A DNA stretch of 64,000 nt from Citrobacter sp. wls619 (GTDB lineage Bacteria; Pseudomonadota; Gammaproteobacteria; Enterobacterales; Enterobacteriaceae). How positions within the stretch are numbered: the first letter of the stretch is position 1; each line of letters starts with the position of its first letter. Shown here piece after piece: positions 57,930 through 64,000 of this stretch. A program made the position numbers and the translations under genes. The DNA lies in the NCBI RefSeq assembly GCF_005281345.1, contig NZ_SZXJ01000095.1, positions 337,872 to 401,871 of the forward strand, read 5' to 3'. A model generated the notes under the pieces. That model was not told the origin of the DNA and did not search any database. It saw only the letters and a program-made list of their open reading frames with translations.

Positions 57930-58706
57930 TTATTTGCCGCTGAGCGAGTTGTGGATCAGTTCCAGCCAGTTAGGCACGGTCAGATGGAAGGATTCGATCA
58001 TCTTCATGTCGAAGCCGCGGAAGAAGCCGCTCAGGACGAACAGCGCGACGATAGCCACCATCATCACTTTCGTGACGTGGTTCCAGCCGCTCTCTTCAAC
58101 GCCTTTACCGATCAGAATGCCAAGGACCAGCCCCGGGACGGCGTTGCCCATAATCAGCTGCGCCGCGCCGCCAAAGACGGTGGCCCAGAAGCCGGATTTC
58201 TTACCCGCATCAATCGCCGCCAGCCAGAAGATCACCGGCATCACGGTGTTAACCAGCAGGTTAGCCGCGGGCACCAGCACCTTGACGGCAGTAACTTGCA
58301 ACGCTTCCGGTACCGATGACGCAGTGAGGTTCAGGAAGGTCACGACAATCATCCCGATAACGCCGCAGGCAATCGCCATACGCTTAGGATCGTGCAGCGT
58401 TTCACCGACGTTACGATTTTTAATCATCAGCGCGGCGGCGCCCCAGTTGGGGATGATGCGATGGTCGACGTCCTGCGTGAACGCCCCTGCCGCAACGGAG
58501 GAAGCCCAGGCGTTAAAGAAGAAGCCCAGGCCGAACGAGAAGTGAGAAGCCGGATCCCCTTCGCAGGAATTCAGTTCTCCCAGAGTACGAAACGCGCCCA
58601 TCCCTTGAGTGGTAGGCGCATGAAACATGCGTGCAGCCCCAGCGCCGACACCAACGCCAACCAGGCCGCCGATAATGAGCGATTTTATTAATATTATCAG
58701 GAACAT
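57930..58706 (-). CDS. DUF4311-type membrane protein, probable permease component (258 aa)
   Basis: Polytopic: an N-terminal segment (LIILIKSLIIGGLVGVGVGA), a conserved loop GELNSCEGDPASHFSFGLGF, and several further segments. The loop with Asn, Cys, Glu and His looks like a functional site. Corresponds to the EF_0832 family (recalled). It is placed between DUF4312 (22 bp upstream) and DUF4310. Confidence 0.8.
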   Translation of the reverse strand: MFLIILIKSLIIGGLVGVGVGAGAARMFHAPTTQGMGAFRTLGELNSCEGDPASHFSFGLGFFFNAWASSVAAGAFTQDVDHRIIPNWGAAALMIKNRNVGETLHDPKRMAIACGVIGMIVVTFLNLTASSVPEALQVTAVKVLVPAANLLVNTVMPVIFWLAAIDAGKKSGFWATVFGGAAQLIMGNAVPGLVLGILIGKGVEESGWNHVTKVMMVAIVALFVLSGFFRGFDMKMIESFHLTVPNWLELIHNSLSGK

Positions 58707-58728
58707 AATTATGCCTTTTAATAAAGAA

Positions 58729-59028
58729 TCAGCGTTGCGTAACGAAATCCACCTTGTCGAGATTGATGGCAGTCACGTTAACAGTCACATCCAGCTCCAC
58801 GCTGAAGGTGCGTCTTTCCCGGCGTAAAAAGAGGAACAGAAACGCCTCTTTGCGCACCGATTCACGCGCTTGAACAACCTGCACATCCTGTGGCTCAATA
58901 CGCAGTAAGATATGCGGCGACGCTTTCATCACCGCCGCCTGAACGTGGTTCAGGGCATCGGCAAAGGCGCGCGCTTTGGCTTCGCCCTTGCCAGTGACTC
59001 TCACCGTGGTGGTGAATTGCTCTTTCAT
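58729..59028 (-). CDS. DUF4312-type small soluble protein (99 aa)
   Basis: Starts at ATG 59028, 2 bp after the stop of the SFCGS gene; the longer frame would overlap it. Sequence MKEQFTTTVRVTGKGEAKAR with KASPHILLRIEPQDVQVVQA reads as a small α/β cytoplasmic protein without a catalytic motif. Corresponds to the EF_0831 family. It may regulate or energise the DUF4311/4310 membrane pair. Confidence 0.78.
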   Translation of the reverse strand: MKEQFTTTVRVTGKGEAKARAFADALNHVQAAVMKASPHILLRIEPQDVQVVQARESVRKEAFLFLFLRRERRTFSVELDVTVNVTAINLDKVDFVTQR

Positions 59029-59030
59029 AC

Positions 59031-59393
59031 TTAAGCGCCGTATTTCTTTTGCCACGCCTGTACCAGGCGCTCGCCGAGCTCTTCTTTGTCCATAAAGCCG
59101 AACCCCAACACGTTGCAACCTTCGTTGATGGCGGTCACGCCCTCTTCAACTGAGCGCATTCCATATTTCGCCTTGTAGCCGTATTTGGTCTGTGCAGTGA
59201 TAGCCCCCGCACCGCCACTGCCGCAGAACGAGATGCCAAAGGTGGCGTTTTCCGCTTTCATCACATCGCCCAGCTTCATATCAGCGGCAACGCCCGGTAC
59301 CACAACCGCACGGCCACCCGCTTTCTCAACGCCTGCCGCCACTTTCTGGCCTTTACCCAGACGATCGCCAATCACTACGGTAATCTGTTCCAT
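59031..59393 (-). CDS. glycine-rich SFCGS-family protein, possible RpiB/LacA-fold isomerase (120 aa)
   Basis: Starts MEQITVVIGDRLGKG, with a GGRAVVVPG strand, then GISFCGSGGAGAITAQTKYG (residues 53-72) and GCNVLGFGFMDKEELGERLV. The order and spacing resemble ribose-5-phosphate isomerase B and LacA/LacB: GSDHAG start, ICGTGIGMSIAANK with catalytic Cys, and ANVLALG near the end. Cys57 would be the catalytic Cys. The phosphate-binding His of RpiB is not obvious. A PTS EIIB-like phosphocysteine is an alternative. The family itself (EF_0830) is uncharacterised to my knowledge. Confidence 0.75.
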   Translation of the reverse strand: MEQITVVIGDRLGKGQKVAAGVEKAGGRAVVVPGVAADMKLGDVMKAENATFGISFCGSGGAGAITAQTKYGYKAKYGMRSVEEGVTAINEGCNVLGFGFMDKEELGERLVQAWQKKYGA

Positions 59394-59403
59394 CTTTTGC
59401 TCC

Positions 59404-59712
59404 TTAAAGGTTGTCTTTCGCGACTTCGAAGTGCACCGACAGCAGCCAGGCCTCTTCCTCAGGAAGATTGCCAAACTCGGCGACGACGTCGCGGGCAAGC
59501 GCCATTGATTCAGCAGATATTTCATCAAATAAGCTGGCATCGACTTCAGGTAGCGGTTCACCCGTGAGCGAACGGTGCGCCATGGCGCGAACGTGCGATG
59601 TCAGCATCTGTTCCTGTACTGCGTTGGGAATAATGTGGCGTTCACGCAGCAAGGCATACACCTGCGCCAGCATGCGGTCGGCCAGTTCCACCGATTCCCC
59701 CATGTCATTCAT
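59404..59712 (-). CDS. small stand-alone PRD-like protein (102 aa), first gene of the operon
   Basis: ATG 59712 follows CGGAG at 5 bp; the frame opens earlier without a site. Begins MNDMGESVELADRMLAQVYA and contains VQEQMLTSHVRAMAHRSLTG and WLLSVHFEVAKDN. The spaced His pairs resemble a single PTS-regulation domain without DNA-binding or RNA-binding parts (family EF_0829 by memory). It could sense PTS phosphorylation for the transport proteins or bind the large PRD regulator at the operon end. Confidence 0.78.
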   Translation of the reverse strand: MNDMGESVELADRMLAQVYALLRERHIIPNAVQEQMLTSHVRAMAHRSLTGEPLPEVDASLFDEISAESMALARDVVAEFGNLPEEEAWLLSVHFEVAKDNL

Positions 59713-59798
59713 TACAGCTCCGTTATTCACTCGTCTTACCCCACTAATGGCTCTGAGGGTAAAGTAGTGGTGGAGGTTAAAAGTTTGTAGCGAGTTGT

Positions 59799-59818
59799 TT
59801 TCCACTTCGAAGTGGAAA
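59799..59818. promoter_or_regulatory. 20-bp perfect palindrome upstream of the nine-gene operon
   Basis: TTTCCACTTCGAAGTGGAAA lies 87 bp before the first start codon, in a 345-bp gap (59713-60057) between the operon and cybC. It is the best operator candidate for the operon's PRD regulator; the rest of the gap is a REP unit and unmarked sequence. Confidence 0.65.
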
Positions 59819-59995
59819 GGGATGCAGCGATAGTGATCTGTGCCGCAAAAAGGGCGGGATTGGTTATTTTCCCCTTGGATAACGTGATGGAGATCGCACG
59901 AGATAGCAGGGAAACCGCAAGCGGCAGGAAAAACGGGTTGGCGTTAAAAGTTAAATAATGTGATGGGGATAACGTTTACTTATGGGTGAGAGTGG

Positions 59996-60053
59996 TGCCG
60001 GGGGGCGACGCTGTCGCGTCTTATCCGGCCTACGGTTGCGCAGGCCGGATACA
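59996..60053. repeat. REP/BIME element
   Basis: GGCGACGCTGTCGCGTCTTA / TCCGGCCTACGG and an inverted GCAGGCCGGATACAT unit downstream of cybC. Confidence 0.8.
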
Positions 60054-60057
60054 TAAA

Positions 60058-60444
60058 TTAACGATACTTCTTATGGTAAGCGTTGCGGGTGGTTTTTAGC
60101 TCTTCCGCTGCGGCTTTCGCCTCTGAGACTTTACCTTCATTCGCCAGTTTCAGCGCACCGTCGATCTGGCCGATCAGCGTGTCAAAACCGTGACGAAAAT
60201 CTTTCATCTCCGGGCTATCAGGGGATTTGCTTTCCAGCTTCGGAGGCGTTCCTTTTTGTGCATCCAGCGCAGCTGTACGCATTTTGGTTAACGCATCTTT
60301 TAGCTCGGTCGCGTTATCCGTTTTTTCAACGATCTTCAGGTTGTCGTTGAGGATCCCCATGTCGTCTTCAAGATCGGCGGCAAAGGCAGAAGAACCAAGA
60401 ACCAGCGTTGAAGCCGCGACGATCGCTAACAGGTGTTTACGCAT
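60058..60444 (-). CDS. cybC: soluble cytochrome b562
   Basis: 128 aa with a signal peptide ([20 protein letters not shown], cleavage before ADLEDDM). The mature protein is a four-helix bundle with heme ligands Met7 (ADLEDDM) and His102 (NAYHKKYR). Periplasmic electron carrier of unclear partner. The gene is full length here, unlike the truncated copy in E. coli K-12. Confidence 0.96.
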   Translation of the reverse strand: MRKHLLAIVAASTLVLGSSAFAADLEDDMGILNDNLKIVEKTDNATELKDALTKMRTAALDAQKGTPPKLESKSPDSPEMKDFRHGFDTLIGQIDGALKLANEGKVSEAKAAAEELKTTRNAYHKKYR

Positions 60445-60493
60445 TGCTCACTTCCTTTTTATTATTAAAAAATAACGCCGGATACCCTAAATC

Positions 60494-60527
60494 ATTCGAG
60501 CTGCAGCTTGAAGTATGACGGGTATTA
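60494..60527. repeat. miniature ERIC-like remnant
   Basis: TCATTCGAGCTGCAGCTTGA followed by AGTATGACGGGT matches the two ends of an ERIC fused without a core. It runs to the stop of pmbA. Confidence 0.4.
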
Positions 60528-61877
60528 CTGCCCGGCGATCTTCATCTCCGGTAACAGTACCGAACCACACTGTATATTGCTGCGGGTTTCAATATCATTA
60601 CCGACGGTGACGATATTTCGCCACATATCTTTTAAGTTACCGGCGATGGTAATTTCGCTCACCGGGTACTGAATTTCGCCATTTTCAACCCAGAAGCCCG
60701 CCGCGCCGCGCGAGTAATCTCCGGTAATACCGCTCACGCCCTGCCCCATCAGCTCAGTCACCACCAGGCCGGTACCCATCTCTTTGAGCAACTGCTCGAA
60801 GCTTAGCCCCTGCCCCGGAATTCGCCAGTTGTGAATTCCGCCAGCATGGCCGGTGCTCTTCAGCCCCAGCTTACGCGCAGAGTAGTTGGTCAGCAACCAC
60901 TGGGTCAGCACGCCATCTTTAATAATGTCACGGCGTTCCGTACGCACGCCTTCGCTGTCGAACGGCGAAGAAGCCAGCCCTTTGCGCAGGTGCGGATGTT
61001 CTTCAATGGTCAGCCATTCCGGCAAAATTTGTTTGCCCAGCGAGTCCAACAGGAAGGTCGATTTACGATATACCGAGCCACCCGCAATGGCGCCGACGAG
61101 GTGTCCAAACAGCCCAGTCGCCACTTCATTGGCGAAAATAACCGGTGCTTTCATGGTGGAGAGCTTACGCGGCGACAGGCGCGATAACGTGCGGCGCGCA
61201 CAGTCGGCCCCCACCCATTCCGGCGTTTGCAGATCGCCCATCGCACGGCCAATGGTGTAGGCATAATCGCGTTCCATATCGCCATTTTCTTCCGCGATCA
61301 CGCAGCTGGAAAGAGAGTGACGCGTAGAGCAGTAGCCCTGCAACATGCCATGGCTGTTACCAAACACTTTGATGCCATAGTGGCTGTTAAAGCTGCCGCC
61401 TTCGGTATTGGTGATGCGTTTGTCCGCCTGCAACGCTGCCTGTTCAGCGCGCGCCGCCAGTTCGATAGCTTCATCAGGCGTGACTTCCGCCGGATGGAAC
61501 AGGTCTAAATCGGGTGCATCAAAGGCCAGCAGGTCTTTATCAGCCACGCCTGCGCACGGATCAGGTGAAGTGTAACGGGCGATATCCAGCGCGGCCTGCA
61601 CGGTGCGCGCTATCGCCTGTGGGCTTAAATCAGTGGACGATGCGCTGCCCTTACGGTTCTGGTGATAAACCGTAATCCCCAACGCGCCATCGCTATTGAA
61701 TTCTACGTTCTCCACTTCACCATAACGGGTGCTGACGCTAATACCCGTGGTCTTGCTTACAGCGACTTCCGCGCCATCCGACTGACCTGACGCTAATTCC
61801 AGTGCCGTCGAGACCGCTTCTTCCAGAATCTTACGCTGCGTTTCAACTTGTGAGATTACTTTCATCGCAAATGCCAT
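60525..61877 (-). CDS. pmbA: metalloprotease subunit TldE (PmbA)
   Basis: 450 aa from [16 protein letters not shown], the E. coli length; the frame opens 23 codons earlier without support. TldD/PmbA family; with TldD it forms the protease that processes peptides such as microcin B17 and CcdA. TldE itself lacks the metal site, which is in TldD. Divergent from yjgA. Confidence 0.96.
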   Translation of the reverse strand: MAFAMKVISQVETQRKILEEAVSTALELASGQSDGAEVAVSKTTGISVSTRYGEVENVEFNSDGALGITVYHQNRKGSASSTDLSPQAIARTVQAALDIARYTSPDPCAGVADKDLLAFDAPDLDLFHPAEVTPDEAIELAARAEQAALQADKRITNTEGGSFNSHYGIKVFGNSHGMLQGYCSTRHSLSSCVIAEENGDMERDYAYTIGRAMGDLQTPEWVGADCARRTLSRLSPRKLSTMKAPVIFANEVATGLFGHLVGAIAGGSVYRKSTFLLDSLGKQILPEWLTIEEHPHLRKGLASSPFDSEGVRTERRDIIKDGVLTQWLLTNYSARKLGLKSTGHAGGIHNWRIPGQGLSFEQLLKEMGTGLVVTELMGQGVSGITGDYSRGAAGFWVENGEIQYPVSEITIAGNLKDMWRNIVTVGNDIETRSNIQCGSVLLPEMKIAGQ

Positions 61878-61972
61878 AATGTAGAGAGAGTTTCTCTGAA
61901 GTCTAACAGAGAACCGTTTTTCAGTGCGCATCTTAACTGGTAACATTAGCCTCTTTTTTTAAGGAGCCTGAC

Positions 61973-62524
61973 ATGACTAAGCAGCCCGAAGACTGGCTCG
62001 ACGACGTTCCCGGTGATGACATCGAAGACGAAGACGATGAAATTATCTGGGTCAGTAAAAGTGAAATTAAACGTGACGCCGAGGAGCTAAAACGCCTGGG
62101 TGTGGAACTGGTAGAACTGGGGAAAAACGCGCTGGATAAAATCCCGCTCGATGCGGATTTACGTGCCGCCATTGAGCTGGCCCAGCGTATTAAGATGGAA
62201 GGACGCCGCCGCCAGCTGCAGCTGATTGGCAAAATGTTGCGCCAGCGCGACGTTGATCCTATCCGTCAGGCGCTGGACAAGCTGAAAAACCGTCATAACC
62301 AACAGGTTGTTGTCTTCCATAAGCTGGAGCAACTGCGTGACCGTATGGTTGACGGTAGCGATGAAGCCATCGAAGAAGTGATGAACCTGTGGCCTGACGC
62401 CGACCGTCAGCAACTGCGTTCGCTGGTGCGTAACGCCAGGAAAGAAAAAGCGGGCAACAAACCGCCAAAATCTTCCCGTCAGATCTTCCAGTATCTGCGT
62501 GAACTGGCGGAAAACGAAGCGTAA
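61973..62524 (+). CDS. darP: ribosome biogenesis factor DarP (YjgA)
   Basis: 183 aa, [20 protein letters not shown] acidic start and a basic helical C-terminus ([20 protein letters not shown]). Binds late 50S assembly intermediates. AAGGAG lies 7 bp upstream. Last core gene before the AT-rich right end. Confidence 0.96.
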   Translation: MTKQPEDWLDDVPGDDIEDEDDEIIWVSKSEIKRDAEELKRLGVELVELGKNALDKIPLDADLRAAIELAQRIKMEGRRRQLQLIGKMLRQRDVDPIRQALDKLKNRHNQQVVVFHKLEQLRDRMVDGSDEAIEEVMNLWPDADRQQLRSLVRNARKEKAGNKPPKSSRQIFQYLRELAENEA

Positions 62525-62559
62525 CAAAAGGTTCAGGGTTATAGTCTGCGCTCATAAAG

Positions 62560-63047
62560 TGGGGCAGCAGCTTTCAGGGCCTGGGTTCGGTATCCTACCG
62601 GGCTCAGGCTTTGTAATTTAAAGCTCATCCGCTCGTAGGTGTAGCAATGGATATTGCAAATAACGGAGTTCAGCCCGTAATTCTTCGGGATAGAGCTTTT
62701 CCAATCCCGCATCGATAAGTGGAGATGTTATTGATTGTTTTGACATTGGTTTGCCCCAGCCGCGTTTTATACTCAGAAGTCCTTTCTGGTCTTAGAATTT
62801 GTACACATTAACCCAGTACGGGACAACGGTTTTCCGAAATTCAGGAGAATCATTGTCGTTTTTAGGTAACACCGTCAATACCGTGTAATTGCAAGGCTCT
62901 GACCAAGCGAGGAACTGACGTTATTCTAACTCCAAAGCATTCTGCGGTTCTTCGTGTCCCATCATTACCGGAGAGGTAGCATCTGACTACAACCTCTCTG
63001 GTTCCGAGGGAATATTTTGGATTTGCCATAAAAAATGGAGCGTCCAA
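62560..63047 (-). mobile_element. degenerate IS3-family (IS150-like group) remnant
   Basis: On the minus strand the 5' part (62862-63047) encodes a 61-aa OrfA start, KYSLGTREVVVRCYLSGNDG then TAECFGV, with an HTH typical of IS3-family OrfA. The 3' part (about 62575-62735) encodes YPEELRAELRYLQ and, after a frameshift, IHCYTYERMSFKLQSLSPVG then YRTQALKAAAP, the usual OrfB C-terminus. The middle of the transposase, including the DDE residues, is deleted. Clearly inactive. Confidence 0.75.
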
Positions 63048-63549
63048 CTTTTGGGGTGCAATCCAGTTTTATACCAGAGCCTTTAATATAGATCCAATTA
63101 CCTCACATACCTTCCCTTCTAGTTGTATATATCAAGACAAATATATACACATAACATTCATATTCAGACCAACTTATTATACAGTCAACAATAAATACAC
63201 CACCAACATATAATGCGCAAAGAAAATTCACGAAATAAATAAATTCATCAAAACAATAACTATTTGAGTTTTATATAACCGCATCTAGTTTTTGGGCGTA
63301 AATCCTAAAAAAACAACAAGGAAATTCTTAATAAAAATGCGCTACCCATTGTTTTTAAAAACAAAAAAATAAAAATAATCATATCCTCAATAAATAATAC
63401 AATTGAACTAACAACCCATAAAATTATAATCTGCATGGAATTAGGTGCAGAAGTCTTAATAAACATATCAACAAGGATGTATAGCATTAGAGTAACCCTA
63501 TCTCATGCCTTGTTATTTCACAATAATATATATACGGAGATTATCAATT
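63048..63549. other. AT-rich region with no supported gene
   Basis: About 500 bp of very low GC between the IS remnant and the adhesin gene. A 60-codon hydrophobic frame on the minus strand (63305-63487) has poor codon content and no ribosome site that I trust. It probably holds the adhesin promoter (H-NS-type silencing would be expected). Confidence 0.5.
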
Positions 63550-63951
63550 ATGAATTTTAAACGTAGTGCGCTTACTATTGTTGTTTCATGCGCGTTATTA
63601 CCGGGTGTTGTTTTTGCTGGGCCTGACGATAATGCAACCGAGAAATATGTTGATGATGCAGTGACAGCTGCCACTCAAACCCTGGAAGGGGAAGTCGCAA
63701 CCAACACAGCAGCAATTTCAGCCAACACCAGCGCTATTGCCGATAACGCTTCTGACATCGCAGACCTTGACACCCGTACCACGGCCAACACCACAGATAT
63801 CGCCGCTAACACCAGTTCTATTAACGATTTGAGCAATCACGTAGACGATGTTGCAACTGGTTTATCTCAAGATATCGCAAACAGCACAGCTGACAGTAAA
63901 TCATATACTGATACCGCTAAGCAGAACGCTATCGACACCGCCAATAGCTAG
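63550..63951 (+). pseudogene. N-terminal part of a YadA-like trimeric autotransporter adhesin, frame-disrupted
   Basis: 133 aa from ATG 63550 (CGGAGA 9 bp upstream). Signal peptide MNFKRSALTIVVSCALLPGV, cleaved near VVFAGPDD, then a Thr/Asn/Ala-rich coiled-coil repeat (IADLDTRTTANTTDIAANTS). TAG 63949-63951 ends the frame, but directly after it a 50-base copy of 63763-63812 resumes in another frame, up to the window edge. The gene therefore seems interrupted by a frameshift at a repeat junction (or phase-variable). The passenger end and membrane anchor are outside the window. Confidence 0.7.
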
Positions 63952-64000
63952 ACCTTGACACCCGTACCACGGCCAACACCACAGATATCGCCGCTAACAC

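Noticed and set aside
63305..63487. 60-codon hydrophobic minus-strand frame
   Set aside because: AT-rich sequence readily gives such frames; no start signal or homology seen.
63700..63950. CRISPR-like short repeats
   Set aside because: They are coding heptad-type repeats of the adhesin in frame, with no constant spacers; no cas gene is present.

Overview
The window is a chromosomal segment of a member of the Enterobacteriaceae, most likely Citrobacter or a close relative of Salmonella. From about 9.6 kb to 62.5 kb the genes follow the E. coli/Salmonella order around the 96-97 min region (leuX, ahr, idnKDOTR, yjgR, lptGF, pepA-holC-valS, yjgM, rraB, argI, pyrLBI, ridA, mgtA, treRBC, nrdDG, cybC, pmbA, yjgA), and the proteins look very close to those families. 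miaE (absent from E. coli K-12), an intact cybC, and a Salmonella-type arginine deiminase cluster argue against E. coli K-12. The genus call is inference.

Positions 1-9580 are the integrase-proximal end of an integrative element inserted at the 3' end of tRNA-Leu(CAA) leuX. Going outward from the tRNA it carries a tyrosine recombinase overlapping a MobH-type relaxase gene, an ArdC-like antirestriction gene, a small unknown gene, a phosphorothioate-type HNH type IV restriction enzyme, an AT-rich Mrr-like nuclease gene, and an AT-rich pair encoding a histidine-kinase-type ATPase and a divergent response-receiver protein that looks like a defence or signalling cassette. Three related leader sequences recur in this island, and two tandem dyads sit upstream of one of them.

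Positions 9.9-29.7 kb are mostly core: idonate catabolism, LPS export (lptF/lptG), leucyl aminopeptidase, Pol III chi, ValRS, tRNA modification (miaE), the RNase E inhibitor rraB, and anabolic OTC (argI) behind tandem ARG boxes. At 30.4-35.7 kb an arginine deiminase system (arcA, arcC, a second OTC, an arcD/YfcC-type carrier, and a second ArgR-like regulator lacking the arginine-binding aspartates) follows a long AT-rich control region with a strong CRP site. Then come pyrLBI with its attenuator, ridA, an orphan TRAP transporter, mgtA with its mgtL leader, the trehalose genes, and anaerobic ribonucleotide reductase.

At 51.7-59.7 kb lies the accessory region of most interest. A RelBE-type pair is followed by a nine-gene minus-strand operon: small PRD-like protein, glycine-rich SFCGS protein, DUF4312, DUF4311 and DUF4310 membrane proteins, amidohydrolase, SelA/DgaE-like PLP enzyme, DgaF-like aldolase, and a PRD/EIIB/EIIA regulator. 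The enzymes suggest import and breakdown of an acylated amino-sugar acid to pyruvate and a triose phosphate. The transporter-like proteins have no established mechanism that I know of, and the SFCGS protein reads to me like a distant RpiB/LacA-type isomerase.

The right end (62.5-64 kb) is AT-rich. It holds an IS3-family remnant and the start of a repeat-rich trimeric autotransporter adhesin that is knocked out of frame at a 50-bp repeat.
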